DNA of 64,000 nucleotides from Porites lobata (GCA_942486035.1 CALNXK010000326.1:162001-226000); one strand, 5' to 3'. Positions 24,021 to 35,565 are shown, counted from the first letter of the stretch. Notes: generated from the sequence alone by a model not told the origin. Translations and numbers: made by a program.

Positions 24021-24961
24021 CAGTCAAACCTGTATTACGCGGTCACCAAAGTCCTGGAAATAGGTTCCCTTGATTATTGTGAAAACTGATCTGTATTTAG
24101 CAGTTACCGTACCTCTATTGAGCAGACGTGGTCACCTGTTTTCGAGGTCCCAATGAGTAATTTTTTATTGTCTTCCTCTCCATTAAACTGTCCCTTTGTC
24201 AAGTTGTGCCATACTAGTGCAAAAGGATATACTCTGTAGGGCGTTTAGTGGTCTTTTACAGACTTACCAAGCCCCGAAAGGTAAAAATGTGAGATTCTGA
24301 ACCTAGAGCAGGGAAAAGTAGTGAGAAATGGCTAAAAAGTCGTGAGGTGTCCCAAATGTCCCAGTGGAGGACGTTCAGTGGAGATTATGGGTTTTGGAAA
24401 TCACCATATCACTTTAAAGCTGGAACAGTAAACATCACAATCAATTTTACGATTTAGTTTTTGTAATTTGTATGTTTTATTGGCGCCATCTTGAGACAAG
24501 AGAAACAGTAAGTCTGCACATTTGGTGGCAGCGGCAAGTTGCGCGGTAGGCTAAAAGAATAGTCGCGTTTGATTACATTCTATTACCGTTTTCTTTGAGT
24601 TGAGCTGGCTTTCTATTGATATCTAACTTAGAAACGACCCTACAGCTCCAAAATTGTTTGGAGTTTGACTTTTCGAGAAAGCGTGAGAAATCAGTTGCCA
24701 ACTCGTGAGAGTGTGAGACAGGTCCTAAAATCGTGAAACTCATGACAAAGTCGTGAGACTTGACAAGTCTGCTTTTATTTCCTTTATTTTGGCACAAGAA
24801 GGCTACTAACAGTTTGAGGTCAATTTGTTGTGGGATAGATATTTCGCTCTATCACCATCTTCATGTCCATGACTAACCCTTAGGTTTGCAAACCCGTCAA
24901 CCTGTATTAAGCGATTGAGTAAGCCATTCCCAAGGATGTCCGTTTAATACAAGTTTGACTG
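24021..24961. mobile_element. Tc1/mariner-like non-autonomous element, CAGTCAAACCTGTATT termini
   Basis: Starts CAGTCAAACCTGTATT and ends AATACAAGTTTGACTG, followed by TA (24962-24963). The left flank has lost its TA. The interior has several GTCGTGAGAC / GTGAGAAAT phrases but no transposase. It ends only about 40 bp before the first exon of kinase unit 1. Confidence 0.75.
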
Positions 24962-25002
24962 TAGAACTTAGTTTATATCATTATCTTTCCTTACCGTTTC
25001 AG

Positions 25003-25165
25003 GCTTATATCATTCCTGAATCTACAGTGAAGGTCACCAAGGATACAGTTACAATTAGTGAACTAAGGGTTGTGATTTGGTTAAATAGCCGTACTTTTCA
25101 ACTGAAAGATGCTGATCCAAATGAGCTTCAGCTTTTTATCGAAAAGTTGCCCGCCTCTATCAAAG
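25003..25165 (+). CDS. Kinase unit 1, exon A (short novel domain)
   Basis: Acceptor CCGTTTCAG at 24994-25002, donor CAAAG|GTAAGA at 25166. The 163-nt exon is open in phase 0 and ends in phase 1, exactly matching the start of the kinase exon at 28075. It encodes 54 residues ending LQLFIEKLPASIKG. It is the clear paralogue of the unit 2 exon at 35391-35565, colinear in the first 36 nt and sharing VTISxL, KDA(D/N)P(N/D)(E/D)(L/I)Q(L/F)FI(E/D)(E/K)LP. I do not recognise the domain. It has no in-frame ATG at its start, so the initiating exon must lie upstream and was not found. The upstream side is filled by a transposon, which may have displaced it. Confidence 0.7.
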
Positions 25166-28074
25166 GTAAGACTAAGAGTATGAAATGTAATTTCTAAAAC
25201 TTTTTTTAATTTTGGTTGTGCAACAAAGAGGCACACGGTTGAACCTCTAGCTGTACGTGATGGAGTGTATAGATACAGGCAGATCAAGCTTATGGCGAGA
25301 GTTCAGTAGTTAGTTTGGTTGTTATAAAGCCCTACAGGTGCAGTCAGACAAAGATACAGGCAGCCCAACCTTATGGTGTCAGTAGTTAGTTAGGTTTTCG
25401 TTTTTGAATTATGATAAAATCCGTACATATGTATGGATACAGGCAGCCCAAGCTTATGGTGTGACTAGTTAGTTTTGGTTTTGGTTTTTGAATTTGAAGG
25501 CATATTGATTAAACCTGTACAGGTAGTCAGGCAATGATACAGGCAGCCCAAGTTGTTGATGTCAGAAGTTAAATAGTCTGTAGGTTTTGATGTTTGAATT
25601 TAAAGACATATGGTTAAACCTCTGTTCATGTGCAAGGGTAACGGGGCTGTAATTATTAAAAGTTTTAAGTGAAATTTTCAGACACAATGATGAGCCAGTT
25701 ATAAAAGCAGAGTTTCAATTATAAACGGTGTTAAACAAAATCGCGTTCTGAACGCTTTTAAATTTGGTCTACTTTAGGCCTTTCCGTGTCCGTTACGCTG
25801 CAAAATATTATAATTCATAGAATTAACGCAAAATGTAATGACATTAAGCATTTTAAAACAGCTTTCTGAACAAAATGTAGGAATTACATAACGCAAAGTG
25901 TCACAAATTTTTAGCGCAAAACGTAATAACTTCTTTTGCACGAAATGTTACAAAGCAAAATGTAACAAATAAAGCTGTTAAGAAAAGGAAAACGTGTCAA
26001 GCGTGAGCGTGTAAGCCTCCTTTTTAAGGATTGTTACGAGACCCGCCATATCAAGGTGTTCGATGCAAAAATTATTGCGCTTTATTGAATTGAAAAATCT
26101 TTGAATATTTCTTTGCACACTTTCGGAAGGGTAAATAGTCGAGCAATTAAACTTACCAAACGAGATGGGTCTAAGAAAAACTATTTTTTTACCCCTTCTA
26201 TACCTGTTCTTTCAATAGGCTTACCGTGTTTAGTCGATTACATGTAACGCTGCCCTGGAATAAACGTTCAATTAACGCTGTTCTCGAAAAATCGCCGCAC
26301 ACAACCAGAGGAATGCGGCGTTTATTCGAGGATTACAAAAACACTCGGTACAACTGGTAGTCTACACTGGCCCTAACCACATGTTGCTCCAAAATGTCGA
26401 AAAAGGTGCTTGAAGTTGCTTGAATTTTACAAAAAGTTGCTTCTTAAGTAAAATCGAAATGACATGAGTGACAGCCATTTTCGCGTTTTTAAGACAAACG
26501 CCGCTAGTGAATTACAATAATGCAATTCAAAACTACTTGCTTCTTTGCCCTGTTTGTAAACACAACTGCTACAGGTGACATTCAAACGTACAACTGTGGA
26601 ATGTCTTTCGTTTTCCTGCGCAATAAGAGTACTTAATTAAGTGATTTTACTTTACACGTGATTGCCGAGAAATAGTTCATGACAATTATATAACACCAAA
26701 TAGTTACAATAAAGGAAAAAAATTCGTAATGGTCGCATAAATCAGTCAGTATCGTGTGAAAAAGAATGCTGTGAGTCGAAATTCCTTCATGAGATCCGTA
26801 TCTTTGTTCTCTTTGGTTTTCTAGCTATTGCAGCGTTTTCAGGCTTACTTAGATTTGCATCGAGCTTTTTGGCTTCGCTGATAGTAGTCAGAGTTAGAGA
26901 GTTAGAATTTTCTTTCTCTAAACTAACTGAAGATTCAATGTTTGCCATCATTTTGAAAAAGGCACGAACGGCTGACCCCAAATCGCGGGTAGTGTAACTG
27001 AGAAGCAGGGGTGGGTGTTAGGTGGCTGAGGGGTGGGGGATGGGGCACAAATTTCGATTTTCACGTTGTTAAATGATATCTATAATTATAACATTAAAGA
27101 ACTGAAATGTTCTTATAAGGATATATAACAAGGCTTAAACAGTATCATAGGACTGTTTAATTGCCTTATGTTGCTTAAAATTTAATCAAGTTGCCCCAAA
27201 AACTAAATGTTTCTCCAAAAAGTTGCCGAGCAACTTGTGGCTAGGGCTAGTCTACACCATCCAGACTACTACAATTCTATCTTAAAATTAAGAAACACCA
27301 CGGCTTTTTTTATAGGGTATATCACGCTGGTTCCTACATGCTTGTTCTTATAGTCAACGAGACATTTCATGGCTTTAGATTCTGGTCAAAACACAGCCGG
27401 TATATAGTCCCGGATTACTAAATTTTGACTAAGATTTATCGGATCATTATACGTCTCTGGCCATGGGAAACTGCCCACCTACCCCTCCCCTAAAGTGAAA
27501 TGTCCTCCTTCACCGTAGGATAGGATATATATTCACGATTCGCTTTTTTTTCAGTCTGCGTAAAAGACATAAATGTCTGTTTTTTTACACCTCTTTTGTG
27601 CCTTGCAATAAGGAATGCAACATAAAAAGTTTCTCTTAGCCACTTTTCCAGTGCATGTAACTTTTATCGGTATAGAAGTGACTAAGTTTTTACTTTGACT
27701 GTTTTTTATACATGTAGCTGAAGAATTTAGTTTTTATATTTTACATTGTCACATCTCCGGTTCGTCTCTCCGCACCTTCTCGAGTAACGACCTGTCTAAC
27801 ATTGGAAAATAATAATCAAAAAAGCAACAAACAAGCAATGTTATTTAAGTAACAATGGGGCGAAAGAAACCATTCTAAATTTCATTTTATTCATCAATAT
27901 TTCGTTTATGCACAGTTGTCACTCAGTTTCAAGAGAAGAAATGCAGTGCATTTTCTGTTAAGTCAAGGTTTTTTTTTAGGTAAAACCATATGCTCCTGGT
28001 AAAACGTAGTCTGTTTGCCCATGTTACTCAAGTGATTTTGATTGCTTTGTATCCTTTTTGAATTATCCTTTCAG
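25166..28074 (+). other. Unit 1 intron, with repeats
   Basis: GT-AG intron of 2.9 kb. Around 25,320-25,570 there are repeated CAGGCAGCCCAA phrases. Around 25,800-25,990 degenerate ACGCAAAATGTAA(C) phrases occur, which recur in inverse orientation upstream of unit 4 (55,640-55,760). The intron also holds the hAT-like element at 26368-27249. From about 27,540 to the exon the sequence is alignable with 55,440-56,178 before unit 4. Confidence 0.6.
26368..27249. mobile_element. Non-autonomous hAT-like element with 8-bp TSD
   Basis: Flanked by GTCTACAC at 26360-26367 and 27250-27257. TIRs are TGGCCCTAACCACATGTTGC at the left and TAGCCCTAGCCACAAGTTGC read inward from the right, which approximates the hAT terminal consensus. 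Further TTGCTT phrases recur inside both arms. A 64-codon minus-strand frame (26787-26981) has no transposase motif. The element is inserted in the intron of kinase unit 1. Confidence 0.85.
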
Positions 28075-29036
28075 AAAAAATGCAAGATCTACGCGAAGCA
28101 AACTCGACAAGCCGAACCTCAGAATTAGAAAGACAGTTGAGGGATTTTCAGCAACGTGAAGAAAATTTCCAGAGGCAGTTAAGAGATACACAACAACGCG
28201 AAGAGAATTTACAAAGACAGTTCAGAGACCTTCAGGAACGGGAACAGAGCGCTCAAAGGCAGCTTACGGAGTCGCAGCAGCGTGAACAAAATTTGCAGCG
28301 GCAACTCAGAGAGCTTCAAGAACAGGAACAAAATTCTCAAAGGCAGCTAACGGAGTCTCAGCAACGTGAACAAAATTCTCAGGGACAGTTGAGAAATTGC
28401 CAAGAACAAGTTTCTGAACTACAGTTAAGTCTTTCAACAGCTCAGCTAACAATAAATGAATTTCGCAGCCAGGAAACACGTGACTGGGTTATTACCCGCG
28501 ACGAAATTCAAATCACAGATAAATGCCTTGGGAGGGGAGGATGGGGAAGTGTCAATGAGGGAACGTATTGTGGCTGTACTGTAGCAGTGAAACAAATCCA
28601 TGAGTTGATTCTTTCTCCGCATAACATTAATCTGTTTGAGAGAGAAATGAATATCGCAGCAAAATGCCGCCATCCTCACTTACTACAGTTTATCGGCGCC
28701 ACAAAAGATGAGGGAACTCCTCTGTTTGTAACCGAGCTGATGGAGAAAAGTCTGCGCACTTTGTTGGATCAGCGGCAACTCTCCGAGACAGAAATATGCA
28801 CCATTTCTCTGGATGTAGCACGTGCCCTGAACTACCTTCATCAGAAGAAACCAGAGCCTATCATTCATCGTGACGTCAGCAGTGCAAATGTGTTGCTATG
28901 GCGACAAGGTGAGGAATGGAGAGGCAAAGTGTCAGATTATGGCACCGCTAATTTCATTCAGCAGACCATGACAGTGGCTCCTGGAGCTATGATTTACAGC
29001 GCACCTGAAGCACTTACATCAAAGCAAACAGTCAAG
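28075..29036 (+). CDS. Kinase unit 1, main exon: helical repeats plus TKL-type kinase
   Basis: Acceptor CCTTTCAG|AA, donor GTCAAG|GTTAGT. The exon joins exon A in phase and is open to its end. Counting from the conserved Met at 28080, residues 1-135 are a Gln/Arg/Glu-rich helical region built of ~14-residue units (QLRDTQQREENLQR type). The kinase follows: P-loop GRGGWGSV, VAVKQI with the ATP-binding Lys, EREMNIAAKCRHPHLL (helix C), catalytic loop HRDVSSANVLL, SDYG in place of the usual DFG, and the APE motif in YSAPEAL. All key residues needed for phosphotransfer are present. Such domains phosphorylate proteins in the cytosol; substrate and upstream signal are unknown. The helical part probably mediates self-association (inference). 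No signal peptide or membrane segment is seen. It looks functional, but the first coding exon is missing. Confidence 0.85.
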
Positions 29037-30686
29037 GTTAGTTTTCATTAAAAAAATGCAGGATTCAAGGCTGTCTAAGTAACACCTTGTAAACACCAAG
29101 TGGGCTAGCAATCATCCAAAGGTTGGTGATCGAGAATTTCAAAGACTGCTGAATTTACAAATGTGCAGCAATGCTAATATTGTCACAAGTGTTTGGTTTG
29201 AACCAGTCATAAAACTGTTACGGCTCCGACAACATTTGTAAAGAAATACTCGAGTTTTCACAGGTCGCAGGTGCCTTTGGCCTTGCAAAAACTCTAGTTT
29301 TCTTTGCCACAGTTATCGGTGCCGCCCAACTTTTTTCAGGACTGGTCCCGACCCAGTTTTTCTGTAGAGTAAACGCGCGTCTTGTGACCCTTGCCATTCC
29401 CAAATCCACGTTGGGGCCTACGGAAGAAACAGCGGCGTGTATGCCTGGCTAGTTTTAGCGCTTATAATGTTCCTGTGCTTTGAATTTCGTCGGCTGTCAT
29501 TAGTAGAATGGAAAGAAGGGGTTACAGAGTTATACAGTGTTGGGCCATTTTCACGATGAGGTCATTTGACTACCAACGACCAACTGCTATTTTACTTGAA
29601 TTTGTCAATCCTGCTAAGGTTTAAAAAAACTATAGCCCTTACTTGCTCGCCCCGCCCCGTCCCGTCCTATCGTGTTCCTCTACCAGCTCTCGCGAGCGCC
29701 CACGGCATTTTCGCGCGCTCAAATACTTCCCTCTTCCACGCTTCTTAGTTTTTAGTCCGGTAAACCTTTATTGCGTTTAGTCATTATAACATGTAGGTAT
29801 TAGTAGAAACAACAAGACGCGTAAAGGTGTTTTAATTTCTTTTTCCCCCACTACAGAGCCTGGTCCTAGGCTAGCTGTGTACAAACATAGAGTACTAACC
29901 AGAGTATAAAAGAATTATGGAAATTATCAGTTCACCACTTTTATATTGCCCGTAATGTACCTCGTTCAACCTTTCTCCTCAAACACACACACACAAATTA
30001 AATTTTGCGTAAGAATTGTTTAAACTTTGTCTTGGAGGGGATATTACTTTCTTCGGGTAGAAGGCGAAAACAGTGCTTATCCAAAATGTTTTGGGGTAAA
30101 CAAGGTGCATTGTAATATAGCTGGAAATGTTTTTCCCAACAGCGCGCGTTATCATTGATTACTTTGAGGTCACATGACATCGAACAAAGAAACTGTTTCC
30201 CGCCAAACTGAATATCTGAGCGGGCAACATTGCAAAATCTAGGATGTCAGAGCGTAACAGTGCAGTGTTACCCGCGAATGTTGACCGACGACCACCGTTA
30301 CAGCGAGGATTAATGAATTTCTAGCTTCAAAATCTCCAGCCTCGGGAAACAAACTTACCTGCCCCCCTCGGGACTAGTCATTAAGTTTTTATTATGGATA
30401 ATGTGACAATGGCGAATATGTGTTCTGTCATCAAGTTTGGACAAATTACTGCTTAAGAACGCTTATTCTGTTCGAAATTCTATCATATCTCCAAATGGAA
30501 CTCATTGTTTATCCCTAACGTAAATTTTCTGGCTTGTCTCAGCTGACTCAGCTCGGCTACGGTGCACAACTGTCCCGGATATTGTCAGTGCAATGAAAAT
30601 CCAGCCTCTCTGGACTTTAACCGTAGTTAACCACAGACATCCCAGGGAAAGAATATTGACTTACTCAAATGATGTATTGTTGTTAG
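29037..30686 (+). other. Unit 1 intron inside the kinase domain
   Basis: GT-AG intron of 1.65 kb, phase 0, at the same codon position as in units 2-4. It contains a short (CA)n run near 29,983. The stretch near 29,690 (GGCATTTTCGCGCGCTC) is alignable with the corresponding intron of unit 4 near 57,710. Confidence 0.7.
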
Positions 30687-30878
30687 GTTGATGTTTTCAG
30701 CTTTGGTGTTCTTCTTTGTGAAATGTGCATCCGACAACTTCCAGATCCTCGAAGGCGTGAAGAACAATTGGTGCTTGTAACAAATGGCGCGTTCCGTGGC
30801 CTGGTACGGCGATGCCTGCAGATGGAGCCTAGGGCGAGACCAACCATGCAGGAAATAATCGATGAACTGAAGGAATAA
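30687..30878 (+). CDS. Kinase unit 1, last exon (kinase C-lobe)
   Basis: Acceptor TGTTAG|GTTGAT; 63 codons and a TAA at 30876-30878. It begins VDVFSFGVLLCEM (the D-x-(F/Y)-SFG motif of kinase subdomain IX). It ends GLVRRCLQMEPRARPTMQEI, with the invariant Arg of subdomain XI, and IDELKE. It completes the catalytic domain of unit 1. The 3' flank (30,885-32,030) resembles that of unit 4 (58,940-59,430), supporting a close duplication relationship. Confidence 0.88.
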   Translation, partial: VDVFSFGVLLCEMCIRQLPDPRRREEQLVLVTNGAFRGLVRRCLQMEPRARPTMQEIIDELKE

Positions 30879-31384
30879 ATGCAACTACTTAACTGTAAAA
30901 TCAACGGTATGCAATGGGATTGATTAATCGCAATTTGTAAGAACTCTCCGCAAAAAAATTAATAGCAAAAATAGCAACAGTTTTCCCTGAACTTTTTTTG
31001 CTGAATGTTTGGACATGAATTAGGTTTAAGTAATTCCGGTTGTAATAGCCTGATAACGGCGACTATATACGCGAGCGCTTACATAGCCCTTAGTTTGCTG
31101 CAGTGAAGAATGCAATTAGGACGTGATGATTTGTATTGAGAAATGCACTTTTTATAGACGTCAGGTATTGCTAGTAAAGAGCTAGTGCTTAAAAACTTAC
31201 GGTGAGGTAATTATATATAGTGGAGAATACAATTTTTATTAGACATTTGTAGTAGACAAATGTTAGCAGTTAAATTTCCAATTTACATAGCTTTACGAAG
31301 TAATTAGGTATTTGTTTTAAAGTATAAATGTTCAATAAACATATAGTAAGCACATTCAGTAAAAAATTACTTTGTAAGTAGGTG
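30879..31384. other. Unit 1 3' flank
   Basis: AT-rich and gene-free, with GTATGCAA(T/C) and AACT(C/T)(T/C)C(C/T)GC phrases shared with the sequence after unit 4. The shared flank resumes after the Penelope fragment and runs to about 32,030. Confidence 0.5.
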
Positions 31385-31540
31385 AAGCAAGATCGTCTGG
31401 GTGAGCGTAGTCAATAAATTGGATTCGTTGTTGTTTATATTGACTGACGTTTCGATAACCGGCGCTTCAGTCATCTTCCGAGTCAATGAGAGGAGTACGT
31501 TCACCCGGATGATCATGCTTCATCTACTTATGAGATGACA
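31385..31540 (-). mobile_element. Penelope-type terminal fragment with hammerhead-like motif
   Basis: On the minus strand this reads GAAGATGACTGAAGCG...ATCGAAACGTCAGTCA followed by CAACAACGAATCC and CTCACCCAGACGATC. It is the same family as 33,000-33,140 in opposite orientation. Penelope-like elements are known to carry minimal hammerhead ribozymes in their terminal repeats. Here the hammerhead core is degenerate (CGGA instead of CUGA). No RT is attached. Confidence 0.55.
31441..31485 (-). ncRNA. Degenerate hammerhead-like motif (minus-strand copy)
   Basis: A 45-nt block on the minus strand, exactly the length of the copy at 33031-33075. The flanking TGACT/AGTCA pairing and the GAAACGTC segment are intact. 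The conserved CUGA is CGGA, and the helix II equivalent is mostly unpaired, so activity is not expected. Confidence 0.4.
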
Positions 31541-32351
31541 TCGATCACCGATCAATTTTTATGATAATTAGGTATTTTTGTGGAGAATTTTTATTGTTAT
31601 CAATTTTGTGTATTTGTACTTCAGAGACAAATAACGTTAAAGTTAGACAATTTCTTGTTAGTTACACGTGTATTTTCTATAATGCAGTTTTTATGCATAG
31701 AAGTCGATTTTTTGGAACAAAAGAATAAATTACACAGTGACCAGTAGCTAGGTATACGTAGTGAAGAGTAAAATTTTCATAAGTTGTTAGGTATTTGTTG
31801 TTAACGGAGTAATCGAGTTTTTGTCGGTAGTGAAGAATACAACTTAAATGTAAAAAGTGTAGAATTTCATCGTAAAAAAGTTGCCTATTTGTCGTCTTTG
31901 TGAAGGAATTGTTTTTTATGGCATTAAATAGGCCGCTTGATAACTTTAGTTTGAAGATTTCATATATATTTCTTTCAAGTCGTGTGAAATTTGACTGGCG
32001 CAGCTGGGACGAATGGCCGATCGTTGAGAGTTTTTGTGAAAAGTAAATAAATATCGATCTTGTAAAAATTTAAAATCACATTTCTGCTAATGAAGTTTGT
32101 GTACTTCAAAATGTTTTTGGAAGTTTTAAGAAACAGACTCCAGGTGTTGTACATGTGAGAGCCGGCCTGATGTGATTCGGTTTTTTAACTGTCCCCCACT
32201 CACAACATGATTGTGATATGTGGTGAAGAGTTTGAACTTGCTTCACAACACTTTCATGTTCACCATTTTTTTGTTTCCAGTGGTGAAAATGAAGTTGAGG
32301 CTGCTTGACAAAACAAATTCTCGACCCAGGTGCTCTGCTGCACATAACCAC

Positions 32352-32575
32352 CAGGTCCGGATTCCTCGAAGGACGGTTAAGTTTAACCCAGGATTAGACT
32401 AAATTTGATGCAAGGTTTTCTTGTGTACGAGCATGCAACTGGAGCTTACAACATACTGATGAGCCTTTACTCCGAGTTAGATACAGCAATACTTTGGAAG
32501 GCAAAATACAAAAACGAGCCACTGAAAATTTTAATCCTGGATTAACACTAATCGGGCTTTCAGGAGCAGACCCAG
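32352..32575. mobile_element. MITE-like inverted repeat, ~220 bp
   Basis: Left arm GGTTAAGTTTAACCCAGGAT and right arm AATCCTGGATTAACACTAAT are mirrored, with TCC(G)GATT / GAGCAGACCC nearer the ends. Non-coding. Boundaries are approximate. Confidence 0.55.
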
Positions 32576-32999
32576 GGAGACAAGCGTAGGCAAGCAGGGA
32601 ACACTGGGATCGAGAATGGATACATCATGCGCATGCGCAGTGTAACAAATTGCCTTTGGGTAACCTTTGGGTATGATGAATATATTATGTAAACACTGGC
32701 AAAGAAATACCAGGTGAGCTTTCGCGCGAAAACATGAAATCCTCACATATGAAAATGACATATTATCCCACCACTTGAAAAGATGTTAGTCAAATTGTCG
32801 GTTCTCCAGTCGTTCTCTCGTAGTTAGTTTTGCAAACTACGACTAACAATAGACGACTGTTTAACTATGACAATAGACGGATCTAAACGCACCAATTACT
32901 GATTACGAGTCTTCATAGCCAATAACATCACGGCTTAACTGACAGACGACCAATAACATCGCGACGTAATTGACCAATCAGATCAATAACCAGAGTATA

Positions 33000-33140
33000 A
33001 TACCATCAACTGACGTGATGCAACTCACTTTGACTCTGAAGATGACTACCGCACAGGTTGTCGAAACGTCAGTCACTGTCAACAACAACAGTCCTATTCA
33101 GGACTACGTTCACCTGGACGATCAAACTCGACCTACTTTT
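33000..33140 (+). mobile_element. Penelope-type terminal fragment with hammerhead-like motif
   Basis: Contains GACTCTGAAGATGACTACCG, GTTGTCGAAACGTCAGTCAC and the trailing CAACAACAACAGTCC and TACGTTCACCTGGACGATC. It matches 31,385-31,540 in inverse orientation. This fits a solo terminal repeat of a Penelope-like element. The family assignment rests on recalled sequence style plus the ribozyme-like core. Confidence 0.6.
33031..33075 (+). ncRNA. Hammerhead-ribozyme-like motif
   Basis: Seen in the sequence: TGACT | CTGAAGAT | GACTACC-GCACA-GGTTGTC | GAAAC | GTC | AGTCA. TGACT and AGTCA pair perfectly (helix I). GACTACC/GGTTGTC pairs with a single U-U mismatch (helix II, loop GCACA). GAAAC-GUC leaves only a 2-bp helix III, the minimal form reported for Penelope-like elements. 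The core CUGAAGA is canonical except for one extra U before helix II. Whether it self-cleaves is unknown. Confidence 0.5.
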
Positions 33141-33489
33141 GAAATGACTCCTGGGTTCAAAACTTTCACAGCATTACAAATTATGTTAGCATAAATTGTG
33201 ACATTCCCTGGTCTCACGGATTAAGAATTGAAAAAGAAGAAATATCAAAGGTTGCCCTTATATGATATATGAGACATGATATGATATATGTTAGGATATG
33301 ATATGATATGCTCTCTACTTTGCTTTATGGAAAGAGAGCGTGGACTATCGTCTATTTCTTGCAACCTGATATATTTCGTCCATCTGAGGAAAATCCCTTT
33401 TCCAATCTTTCGTTTTCTGTTCCTGTTTCGCTTCCTCTTCCGGTTGTGGATGACTGGTTTTAGGACGCTCAAGCTTCAAGGTAATAAAA

Positions 33490-33701
33490 TGGATTTTTTA
33501 CGAACTACGATTTGTGAAGTGTCAGAAAAAGTATCGTGGACAGGTAAAGATGACTTAGAACCTGGCTCAGTGGAACTTCATCATTTGTATCCGTGGAAGA
33601 ACGAATTCAATCAGTTATCGAATCACGCGGACATCGAAGCTACTATAAACAATGCAACCGAGCATTTCCTGTTTGAGGAATCTTTTCGTGAAGAGCAGTA
33701 A
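33490..33701 (+). other. Short ORF of unknown nature
   Basis: A 70-codon open frame (MDFLRTTICEVSEKVSWTG...) ending at TAA. It has no recognised domain. A GTAAAG donor-like site occurs inside it at 33544, but its phase (1) does not fit the phase-0 start of unit 2 exon A, so I could not link it to the kinase gene. Overlapping frames on both strands to 34074 are equally unassigned. Confidence 0.2.
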
Positions 33702-35390
33702 ATTTGCTTGAATCTCGTTCGCAGAGGCCAAGACGTTTTCGCGATTCTTCCAGCGGGCTCTGGGAGACCTTCATTTTTCTACTCTTTCCACGTCGAATAA
33801 TAAACGTAATCAAAGGAAAAGTTGGCGAGTCAATTTCCACGATCATCATCGTTGCACCTCTCCTAGCCATAATTACACCAAGCTCAAGCGAGTTTGGAAT
33901 AACAGCAACAACAGCCATAGGTTGGGGACAGGAGGAAGGCATGGACGAAGACACGGCAATGTGAAAGGAAGGTGTGCGTGTGAGATCATTTATGGAAGCC
34001 CAGAAAGGCAAAAAAATCTTCTTTGAAAGGTTATTTAGCCGCAATAAAAAGATTAATGCTTTAACAGAGGTCAAAGAAAATCAGTACTTTTAATAACTGC
34101 ATCTGGAATCAAATTCTTTCAGAAACAAACCGCAGGAAATAATTACCCAGTATGCATGACTGACCGTCTAAATGTTAGACTCAGAGCGACAGAAATTAGA
34201 TTTGCTTAGTTAAAAGAAGGAAAACCTCTGATGTTGTTTATTGAAAGCTAACTCAAAGGTCACGTTTCACACTATCACTAGCTTATGGGTCGCGTCTTTG
34301 TAGTTCATGTCACAGTTACGCGGTCGGCGGTCAGTTAAGGGCTGAAAGAGCTCTGTAAGGGAATGTTTACAGGCGTTCTCTTCCCTTCCCCCTCTAGTAT
34401 CCCCTCTTTTTTTTTTCCTTCGTGAATTTTTCTTCCGCGCTCTACTATCTGAACGCTTGGAACAGGCTAACTTTTCTCAAGCAAACTCGTTCGTAGGGCT
34501 TTCTCTTACAAGTAGGAGGGAACCCTGGAACGAGGTTGTTTTTCAAGCATATCCCCATGAGTACGGTTTAGTCAAAAAAGGCCATGGAAAAACTACATAA
34601 AATAATGTTCTTTGATTAGAAAAGTTCGAAGGAAAATCTTGTTCCACCGACCACACCTTCACGTCATAATCTGCCGGTCCTTGGGGTTCTCGAAAACTTT
34701 TGCCGTCATGATTTTATCTATTTCTTTAAACATCTAAAATCAATATAAAATAATGCGCTAAAATATTAATCTCATAAAATCAGCTCATTCTCTCATGACA
34801 AAATCGATGTAAGAGAGTTAAAAACGTCAAAACTTCGTCGTTTTCAACCTTTTTTAGCTCTCTGAAAATGTAGTTAAAGTCATTTTAGCCAGAAGCCTAG
34901 TGGCGGGCTCCTGTTTTAGGACATTTTCATATCCTCGTATTGTATAACCTTATGAAATTGTAAAAGGCTTCTATAAAATATGGGTTTACGTGGGTACGAA
35001 ACTGTGTAACTTGTCTTTGTTTTGTGCCTTAATTTTATTTTCCTAGGCTCTATCTTGATTGTCTTTGTTTTCTTTGTGGGCGTAACCTGGTGTAGGCCCT
35101 TTCAAAGGTTCCCTGCCTTGTACCAAACGTCTCTCTCTCAACGAAAATTTGCGCGCAAAGGAAGGCGGGAAAGAAAAAACGGAATTCCGCTTTTCTCCTT
35201 CCCATGGTCCCTTACGCTTCGTCACCAGTCACTCTCGTGTGGCGCTCGCCTCTGTGCGAAAAAAAAAGGGCAGGATTCTCTAGACTGGGGATCAGCAAAT
35301 TTTAGTAAAATTAGGATTATCTGAATCTCATGGTCTACTGACTATAGGTTCCTGTGGAAAGTCAATATAACTGGTCTTAATCTGTTTCAG
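33702..35390. other. Region upstream of kinase unit 2
   Basis: No gene recognised. Around 34,435-34,475 there is a half-copy of the MITE seen whole at 39,850-39,931 (ACTATCTGAACGC / GGAACAGGCT). Any 5' exon of unit 2 should be here but was not identified. Confidence 0.4.
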
Positions 35391-35565
35391 TTTGACATTA
35401 TGGCTCAGAGTTCAATGAATGTTACCAATACGTCAGTTACTATAAGCAGATTACAATACATGCATCGCTTCGCTGGAAACCTGCCCAGTGTAACCATCCA
35501 TCGTAAAGATGCTAATCCAGATGATATTCAGTTCTTTATTGATGAGCTGCCTGTTTCTATCAAAG
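35391..35565 (+). pseudogene. Kinase unit 2, exon A (short novel domain)
   Basis: Acceptor CTGTTTCAG, donor CAAAG|GTAAGA. It is 175 nt, open, phase 0 to phase 1. It contains MAQSSMNVTNTSVTISRLQ, then SVTIHRKDANPDDIQFFI and DELPVSIKG, homologous to the unit 1 exon A. The ATG at 35400 could serve as start, which unit 1 lacks. Exon A itself is undamaged, although the rest of the gene is broken. The junction to 36142 is in phase (G|CA CAA TTG AAA ATG). Confidence 0.65.

Noticed and set aside
33288..34074. Overlapping ORFs on both strands as a gene upstream of unit 2
   Set aside because: No domain was recognised, and the only donor-like site has the wrong phase for unit 2 exon A.
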